14,884 nt of DNA from Rodentolepis nana (taxonomy: Eukaryota; Platyhelminthes; Cestoda; Cyclophyllidea; Hymenolepididae), in NCBI GenBank assembly GCA_900617975.1, contig UZAE01001163.1, positions 1 through 14,884 on the forward strand, in the 5' to 3' direction. Numbering within the stretch: position 1 is the first letter of the stretch; the number at the start of each line of letters is the position of its first letter. Of the stretch, positions 8,837 to 14,884 are shown one piece after another. Below the pieces are notes generated by a model. It was not told the origin of the DNA and ran no database searches. It saw only the letters and a program-made list of their open reading frames with translations. The position numbers and the translations under genes were made by a program.

Positions 8837-8974
8837 TCATATTTCAGACAATCCATAATCGTCTTGTAAGGATTGTCGGTTAAGCAGATTTTCCAGAAGA
8901 CAATTTCGCTTTCCAAGAACTTTCTTTTCCCTTGTATTTAGTCTTAAAACCAGAATATATTCTTTTTCAATACT
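8837..8974 (-). pseudogene. kinase-like segment: beta5/hinge, catalytic loop and DFG (degenerate)
   Basis: A 45-codon open frame follows an AAAG acceptor (AG at 8974-8973 region). Residues 5-12 read EYILVLRL, like kinase beta5 and hinge. Residues 22-32 read KRNCLLENLLN, which aligns with HRD-L-K-x-x-N-L-L-N, the catalytic Asp replaced by Asn and the His by Lys. Residues 39-43 read DYGLS, in place of DFGLS. The roughly 30 residues of helices D and E normally found between hinge and HRD are absent. A second frame across the same bases is also open (FLESEIVFWK, DNPYKTIMDCL), which weakens the case. The reading is supported mainly by its position between the other kinase-like pieces. A TGA at 8839-8837 ends it. 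Confidence 0.3.
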
Positions 8975-9049
8975 TTAAAATTCCAATATTTGGACGTCAT
9001 TTTTTTATATATATTTGCCAAATTATCTCTTTTTAAAAATAGATTTTCA

Positions 9050-9127
9050 TTAATTCAATTGTTTATCCGTGACTGGATAGCTAAGTGCCTGTAATGCAAA
9101 TTTCATTACTCCAAGTTCGTCGTGCAT
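9050..9127 (-). pseudogene. kinase-like segment: possible alphaC/beta4
   Basis: The minus-strand frame reads MHDELGVMKFALQALSYP and ends at TAA 9052-9050. In kinases the alphaC-beta4 stretch typically reads E-[IV]-x-[IV]-[ML]-x-x-L-x-H-P. Here the Glu, the L/V/M positions, the second Leu and the Pro are matched, with Tyr for His and about four extra residues between. It lies between the beta3-like and beta5-like pieces, as it should. Taken alone it would not be reportable, since the match is short and needs an insertion. Confidence 0.2.
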
Positions 9128-9696
9128 CCCTCGTGACTTTTCAATAAAAAATGTATTTCATTTTGATTATTTTCACGATCGGCAAAAATAAGCACTCAAT
9201 TTCAAATGCTTATGTTATTCTTAATTTCCTTCGAAAGAGTAATGAAAAGTTGTACTTTTTTACGCTAACATAGGTGTTTCAGAGCTCATTACTAGTGACT
9301 TTAAATCGGTTTCTTCTAAATATGTTTTTTTGCTAACTTATTGTGCTGCACCAATTGAGAAGAGTTTCAAATGCCGTGTTCAGTTTATTTATTTATTTTT
9401 AACAGATTTTAATTCACTTTGCCTTAAATAGGCTCCACGATCTTAAACAAAATGAATATTTAATGAGCAGATTCATGAAATATTTAGAAAACTGGCAATT
9501 TCCAGCACAAAACAACAAGAATATTTTAAATAAATCATTACACAAATTAAAATAAGGCAAAAAGATCCTTGAGATTATTTGTTTTCTTTTTATGGATTAC
9601 AAAATTAATTTATTAAACACCTTTCTAATTTAAGGTAGGCCAAATTTTTCAGCCAAATATTTAGAGAATATTTGAGTACTTAATTAGAATCAGTTT

Positions 9697-9773
9697 TCAC
9701 CCAAGAAAAATTAATAAGAAAAGTGATTTCTGAACATGCCTAGGGGCAACTTTTCTTCCATTTATCTCATAAC
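9697..9773 (-). pseudogene. kinase-like segment: beta3 (VAIK region)
   Basis: The exon begins after a very good acceptor (TTTGTGCATTTCCCAG, AG at 9775-9774) with GT completing a codon, then reads YEINGRKVAPRHVQKSLFLL before a TGA at 9699-9697. It matches the kinase beta3 strand, and best the A-x-K-x-V-x-K-S-L pattern of Polo-like kinases. The first codon would be Cys if the preceding exon ended in T, as in the KC[FY]E motif of that family. The invariant VAIK lysine is Arg in this reading (VAPR). No Gly-rich loop exon was found upstream. The good acceptor and motif favour a real, though degenerate, exon. Confidence 0.35.
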
Positions 9774-10833
9774 CTGGGAAATGCACAAATTAAAAGTAAG
9801 TTTTTGTTAGTACAAAGAAATTGCAATTTTTATCTGATTTTTTTAAAATGAAGTAAATTAGTTAATTAGTATAATCCGAAAATTTGCAGCATTGGGCACA
9901 TTATTTCAAATTTGCCCAAATGAGAATTTTTGTATTAAAACATTGAAACACCAGGTATTCTCAGACTCTGAAATTTTTCTTGCTTCAGAAAGCAATTTCA
10001 GACTATTTTTTTCAATTATTCTCAAGACAGTCGTAATGTTACATTTTAAACCCTAATCCATTCAATCACATGCAAACTAAGTGTTCTCTTCCAATGATAA
10101 CAAAACGCAATTAAAAAAAGTTTTAGTTGGAAAAGTATTATTCAGATTAATTTATTTGTTTCTCAAAACCTTAGAAAATCGAAAATTTATTATGTTTGAT
10201 CCGTTATTTCCCTCTTATCTTACTCAATATTTAGCCTCGAGCGACAAAATAATTAAACGCACACATGCAAAGTTTCCTTTTTAACAGAGTCCCTCTTCTA
10301 TTCTCGAATGACGTGATTTGAGAAAGGGACAAAGCTAAAAGATACGCAATATGTATGGCTTATACTAAAAATTAAAAATTATTACTAACGTCAGCAATTT
10401 TCACATCTATTAAAGCCTCAATTGTACATCAATACTACCTCAATTCATATTTGCTTTCAGTTCAGTAAATAACCTAACTCGGCAACTTGTAAAATTGCAC
10501 CAAGTAAAGTCACTTTTGACCTATTTTTCCAACTAACATCCTGCTAAACCCTTAAAAAGTAATGGCCAGGATACTGACATATTATAAATTTCTAAACGGT
10601 AATTCAAGGACAATGAATTTGTGAAATTTTCTTGTTCAAGTCAAGCAATTTCAATATTTTGTACCAAAAAAATAGATAATAATAACTTCAAATCGCTATT
10701 TTCTGTTCCTCCACCATGTAGGAATTATGCCTATTTTTCTGCTATTTTCAGAATTAACACCTGAAAAAATACTCATGTGAAATTATTAATTTTTGACATC
10801 ATGTAAAGAAGGCGATTTGCTCTTTCAAAAAAT
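9774..10833. other. unassigned spacer between kinase-like pieces and the GPCR
   Basis: This is very AT-rich. No exon with a recognisable domain was found on either strand, including no glycine-rich loop for the kinase-like remnant. The + strand frame near 10081-10284 is of chance length and composition. Confidence 0.45.
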
Positions 10834-10839
10834 TTTATT
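10834..10839 (-). promoter_or_regulatory. AATAAA poly(A) signal overlapping the GPCR stop codon
   Basis: The minus-strand stop TAA (10841-10839) runs into TAAATAAAAT, so that AATAAA starts on the last base of the stop codon. No other AATAAA was seen in the next few hundred bases downstream. It may therefore be the working signal, giving a 3' UTR of only about 20-40 bases. Confidence 0.45.
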
Positions 10840-11585
10840 TACGCGATTGACTCAATAGTTTGGGCAATCGGCCTTGTTGTTGTACGAAAGTAGCTCGAAG
10901 TCTCCGATGTTTGTTTCTTCCGAAACAATCCCATGGCCGCTTTGCGGAAAACCGGTCTCACCAAGCAGTAAACAAAGAAATTGCTACTTAAATTAATCAT
11001 AAAGAGGAACCATGCAATGTAGTAAATATCGGCCAGTGTGCCAGATGATTCCTTCCAAGTATCAAGAAAGTGCTTGAATGTCTGTATCACATTAATAACT
11101 GCAGAGGGTAAGATTAAAGCCAGAAAGCAGAAGGATACAGCAAGGAGTTGCATGGTTGTTGAGAATCGGGTCATCGTAAAACTCCCATTTTCGCCGCTCA
11201 ACTGATCAGTTCCATTCGCTCCAGGTCTTCGGTGGTGTCGAATTTTGTAGAGGATAACTGCATTGCAAGTGCATATTATTGCTGCAGGTAAAACAGATAA
11301 GAATACGACTTCAAATATTCGGTTGAAATTGAGTACTTCGTTTGGTTGGCAGACGAATTCGCCAGTTCCACAAGGATCTTCTACCGTTTCGAGTGCAAAG
11401 AACCAGGGCAAGTTGACAAGAATGCTGATAAAGACGGCAAGGAGGACATGGAATTGGGTTCTTTGAAGGGTGAAAAAATTGATGGCTCTCAGTGGCCATA
11501 CCACAACAATTAACCTCTCGAAGGTAAACATTACGACGGTCCATGTGGACAAGGTTCGAGATGCGAAGGAGACAAATACAGTAAT
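10839..11585 (-). CDS. class A (rhodopsin-like) GPCR, terminal exon (TM3 to C-terminus), 5' exons missing
   Basis: This is a peptide-receptor-type seven-helix receptor of the plasma membrane. The exon encodes 248 residues. Its start is set by the only usable acceptor (TTTAATCCCAG, AG at 11587-11586), since an in-frame TAA lies at 11594-11592. Helices by eye: TM3 1-24, ending TFERL with WPL at 30-32; TM4 45-65 (Pro60); ECL2 with Cys72 and Cys79; TM5 91-113 (Pro100); TM6 143-167 (FLALILP, Pro160); TM7 186-209. Then comes a basic helix-8 (FRKAAMGLFRKK) and a Ser/Thr-rich tail of about 24 residues. DRY is ERL, the TM6 toggle Trp is Ile158, and NPxxY is NFFVY (202-206). The N-S-S-x-N-F-x-x-Y style of TM7 is typical of FMRFamide-receptor-like GPCRs in protostomes, so the ligand is probably a neuropeptide, which is inference. 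About 100 residues (N-terminus, TM1, TM2 and the TM3 cysteine) must come from upstream exon(s). A frameshift-free, motif-rich frame argues for a live gene. Confidence 0.9.
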   Translation of the reverse strand: MTVFVSFASRTLSTWTVVMFTFERLIVVVWPLRAINFFTLQRTQFHVLLAVFISILVNLPWFFALETVEDPCGTGEFVCQPNEVLNFNRIFEVVFLSVLPAAIICTCNAVILYKIRHHRRPGANGTDQLSGENGSFTMTRFSTTMQLLAVSFCFLALILPSAVINVIQTFKHFLDTWKESSGTLADIYYIAWFLFMINLSSNFFVYCLVRPVFRKAAMGLFRKKQTSETSSYFRTTTRPIAQTIESIA

Positions 11586-14500
11586 CTGGGATTAAATGAT
11601 ATATACATATTCGTAAATAACTTATAATATTAAGGGTAATGGGTATGAAAGTCGTATTTCGCGAGGTAAAGGGTTCAATATATTTTATGTAAGATTGATT
11701 TAATGAAAAATTTAATTTTAATATTTTAATTTTTGTAACAGCCAAATAAGAATAAGGAAGTTTATCAACTCCCAGTACTGCATTGGGGCTTCTTCTAGTT
11801 TCAGATATAAATAATGTCAATTTATAAAGAAAAAGTCTGATATGTAAGTTTTTGTTTCACGTTATTGAAATTTCCCATATTGCAATTAAATGAAAACCAT
11901 GACATCTTTTCAGATGGGAGCATTCAACCGTATAAAGGTCTTTTCAGTACTCTGAATACTCTAAAGTTTTTCAGACTCATTTCAATTCATAAAATATGTT
12001 ACGTTTTACTGGTAAATAATAACTTAGCAGAAAAGATATATATTTTTAAAATTAATATTTTTGAAGGTTTCTCGCAGAAATATAGAATATAATTTTCTTA
12101 AGAACCTTCATTGCAATTTAAAACTGTTCCGTAATGTAGAGAGTTTTATCTTCGCATTATCTACTCAAATGCATTCTACCATACGAAAAGTTTAAACCGT
12201 GTTTATTATTTAAAGCCTTAATATTTGTTAATGAAATAAATTAGAGAGCAAATATGTCACTTAATATTTGTCATGGCTTTTTATACGTAATGAGTAAAAT
12301 TATGTCTTCATCGTTTCCTGGAAACAAATTGGACAATAGAATGGATGTCATTAAATTCCAAATACATAACATAGAAATATAGAGACTTTATTATTATTTT
12401 TATGGGTTTGACATTCACTGGATTGAACTTTGTATTCCTTATGATCAATTAAATGATCCACATCAGTGAACCTAATCACTGCAAGGAGCTAAAAGTTACT
12501 TCTTACGTTGGAAATAAAAACTATGTCGAAGAAATTTTGCAAAGCTTCATTCCATTTTACCGCTCATTTCCCCTTAAAAATGCTCTAGTTTTGACCACAG
12601 GCAAAAATAAAACTTATTTTCAAGTGTATTTGTATGCGGAAAGAAGAAGTACTTAATCTACATCTAACTACTTAAATGGACATAATTGAATTGTAATTAA
12701 AACCTGAGTGCTTTTGTAAAAAGATACATTCAACTAATTCATTCCACAAATTTGAAATTGAGATAATTGATGCCAAGAAAAATAGAAATCCTATGACTAT
12801 TCATATCTTATATTTGATTAATTTATCATCCATTAATTTTTTTGATTAAATTTAATTGACTTTCTTTATTTCGTAATACATTGGCTGGCAGATAAAGAAA
12901 ATGAATGAATAAGATTGCTCCTGGAATTTTGAGTTTGAATAAATCCAACCCAGTTTTCAAGTGTACGGTAGAGAGATTACGAAACGTTTTCACCTCGATA
13001 TTAACAATCGCAAATAAAATCGATTTCGTCATAATCTATAAAACCTGTGTATTTTTGAACTAGTGACAGCAGAATTTAAGATATACTTATTAGCAAAAAA
13101 ATTATTTCACAATTCCCACGCGTTTAATAATTTTCTATTTTTTTAATAATTTTTTATTAATGTAGATTCATTGTACTGTCTTTCTGTATTAGAAAAAAGA
13201 AGGCTCTCAATAAATCAACATTTGCAATTAGCAACTCAGTTGGAATCAGATACTGACTTTGAATACTACCTAAAAAGTTGAAAAACTTGGCCTACAGAAA
13301 AGAATGATTAAAGTTGTATCTTGATTAGTATCGGAATATCTATGTATAACGTAAGTGAAATTTAAATAACCAAATTTTATTTTATTTGGCTTGTGGTAAC
13401 TGAGGCGAAATGTTCTGCCGGAAAATAAAATCAGCCAAAGTAATGAATCTGAGACAGAAGCCTGTACTATTTTTACCAATTATTTTTTTGTTTTCATCAA
13501 TGGTACCTATTAGATAGTAAATAAACTATAAAGAGTCGAAATTTGAGAGGAGCCTACATTAGTGGAAATCTGTATTCATTGGGATGTCACCATGTTGATT
13601 AATGCACTAAGTTTACGATAATTTATTGATGTGTTGAGAAGCACAATTGTCAAACTAAACTTCTCATCTAGTTTAAATTAGCGCTTTTCTTGGCTCAACT
13701 AAACGTTAATTGTGTGATACGAATATTTATTGATTTATTTATCAAAATCGATAGTCAGTGGCTGTTGGAATATTTTACCGTTGATATACATTTTTAAAGT
13801 TCGTTCGCTCGTTTTCAGAACGTTCAGTAACTGCCACTTACTGCTCAAGTATGACGCAAATGCATATCGTAAATAGTTAAATTTCAGAAAAGAGGAGTTG
13901 AAACATATAACGAAGCATATCTTCTCGAATATCTATCCATTAGCATTCCAACCAACGCATGCCACTTACCATCTTTCAGTCTCTGTTCAGCTTAAATAGT
14001 GTTGAATCTTAAAAAAAGCTTGTTAAAAATTTCAAATTTGCACAATATGGCTCATACGAAATTGTGTGACGTCTCAAATATCATTGATTATCGCTAAATG
14101 AAACTGAAAAATTATATGAACATGAAATGATAACTAAAACAAAAAATATGAAAAATGTGATCTAAAAGAATACTTTTCGTTTTATTAAACTTCTCAGATT
14201 AAATGTTTGCATTTTAGAAAATCGTTCTGTAAGATCAGTCTTCTCGGCACTGCAAGAACAACTCGAAAGTTTTTAAACGTCGAAAAAAGATTGCAATAAG
14301 CCCGACGACCCAGCCATTCAAAAGGAAAATTAAAGCTCAAATTAAGCGGCAATTATTTTATGAGAAGGCCAAAAGTATCTAAACTAGCTCGATTAACTTT
14401 GAATTCGTTCAGTTTAATGTAAAGATGTAAAGAAAAATGAACAATTTTAGTTAGAAAAGAAAATGACACAAAAGATTGGCAAATAAAACTTTAGGGTAGA

Positions 14501-14688
14501 TATCTCATAAACATGGCAAACAACTGCAATTAATTGGTTTGAATATTTATTTAAATACCAGGAATTCCTTTACAAAGGGGAGTAAACTCGCTCTCTTCGT
14601 CTTGCATCCAATAAAAGTGACAAATGAAGTGGATTTCGTAAAGGTTTCAAGGTAAAAATCAAATAAACTCAACATTTATTTTGATTCA
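11586..14688. other. presumed GPCR intron / 5' region, otherwise unassigned
   Basis: No upstream GPCR exon was identified with confidence. Two minus-strand fragments in the right order look vaguely like TM1 (14235-14336, LLNGWVVGLIAIFF followed by RRLKT) and TM2 (around 13420-13460, ASVSDSLLWLILF), but their splice phases do not join. GTAAGT-type minus-strand donors occur at about 13968 and 13840 without a fitting reading frame. The + strand frame at 12453-12656 (67 codons, ATG start) has no recognised domain and chance-level length. Otherwise AT-rich and featureless. Confidence 0.4.
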
Positions 14689-14884
14689 GGGGTGTGCGAT
14701 AGACTTACCTCTACGTGGTGCAACCTGGGCAACGTATACTCATACGGCGAAAAAGTCTATTAACTGGCAGTTGACTTCTCACTTCAAACTACCATCACCT
14801 CACTCTATGCCATATTTGACTATTTCCACAGTACTCACCTCACTTTTTTTCTACCTTTGTGTTTGTCTCTTACATCTTTGAAAC
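14689..14884 (+). mobile_element. SINE-like element, copy 6 (5' part, cut by window edge)
   Basis: This begins with the same GGGGTGTGCGATAGACTTAC as copy 2 and follows the element through the pyrimidine-rich centre to the window end. It has CTACGTGG in place of CCACGTGG, which breaks the palindrome, and keeps the antisense donor consensus (AGAG|GTAAGT on the minus strand). If the GPCR gene extends this far, it would lie inside or just upstream of it, in antisense orientation. The 3' end and target duplication are beyond the window. Confidence 0.8.

Noticed and set aside
11730..11790. Hydrophobic minus-strand stretch (MQYWELINFLILIWLL) as a possible TM2/ECL1 exon of the GPCR
   Set aside because: There is no Cys for the TM3 disulphide, no good donor site, and it lies too close to the next acceptor to judge. 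A hydrophobic run is common in translated AT-rich DNA.
11311..11820. 169-codon minus-strand open frame overlapping the GPCR exon in another phase
   Set aside because: Half of it is the GPCR exon read out of frame and the rest is presumed intron. It has no domain, while the alternative frame encodes clear GPCR helices.
12453..12656. 67-codon + strand ATG frame with fairly protein-like composition
   Set aside because: Chance-level length, third-position G+C close to background, no recognised domain or splice context.
13818..13845. Weak similarity to repeat copy B (CAGAACGT..AGTAA..GCCA)
   Set aside because: Only a few short blocks with gaps, and no support from flanking sequence.

Overview
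This is a piece of AT-rich (roughly one-third G+C) animal nuclear DNA. It has no bacterial layout. Its one secure gene is an intron-containing class A GPCR, and the DNA around it is gene-poor and littered with short retroelement copies. The receptor's lineage-type motifs (ERL for DRY, NFxxY for NPxxY) resemble FMRFamide-receptor-like GPCRs of protostomes. A flatworm or another lophotrochozoan is my best guess, but this is inference only.

Positions 1-5000 hold five copies of a ~320-bp SINE-like element (two + strand copies, one on -, one on +, one on -), and a sixth starts at 14689 and runs off the window. Three copies are flanked by target-site duplications of 10-14 bp, and one is 5'-truncated. 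The sense 3' end carries an ATAAAT/(AAAT)n tail. Together these indicate LINE-type target-primed reverse transcription. No unit recognisable as tRNA, 7SL or 5S was found, so the family may be undescribed.

Positions 5000-7900 are mostly unassigned. They contain two diverged, directly oriented copies of a second ancient repeat (about 5440-5570 and 7318-7455), and a perfect 22-bp palindrome just beside the second copy.

Positions 7947-9773 (- strand) contain collinear fragments that read like pieces of a protein kinase catalytic domain: a beta3 segment, an alphaC/beta4 segment, a beta5/catalytic-loop/DFG segment and an alphaF-alphaG segment. They run in the correct order on one strand. The two outer pieces begin at good splice acceptors. 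Catalytic residues look degenerate (VAIK as VAPR, HRD as KRN) and helices D-E are missing, so this is most likely a decayed kinase gene or a divergent pseudokinase. It is the most interesting lead here, but apart from the alphaF-alphaG exon it rests on short motif matches.

Positions 10839-11585 (- strand) are the terminal exon of the GPCR, covering TM3 to the C-terminus. The exon or exons for the N-terminus, TM1 and TM2 lie upstream (higher coordinates) and were not identified securely. The remaining 3 kb to the window end is presumably intron or 5' flank, ending in the sixth SINE copy. No tRNA, rRNA, CRISPR or complete gene was seen.
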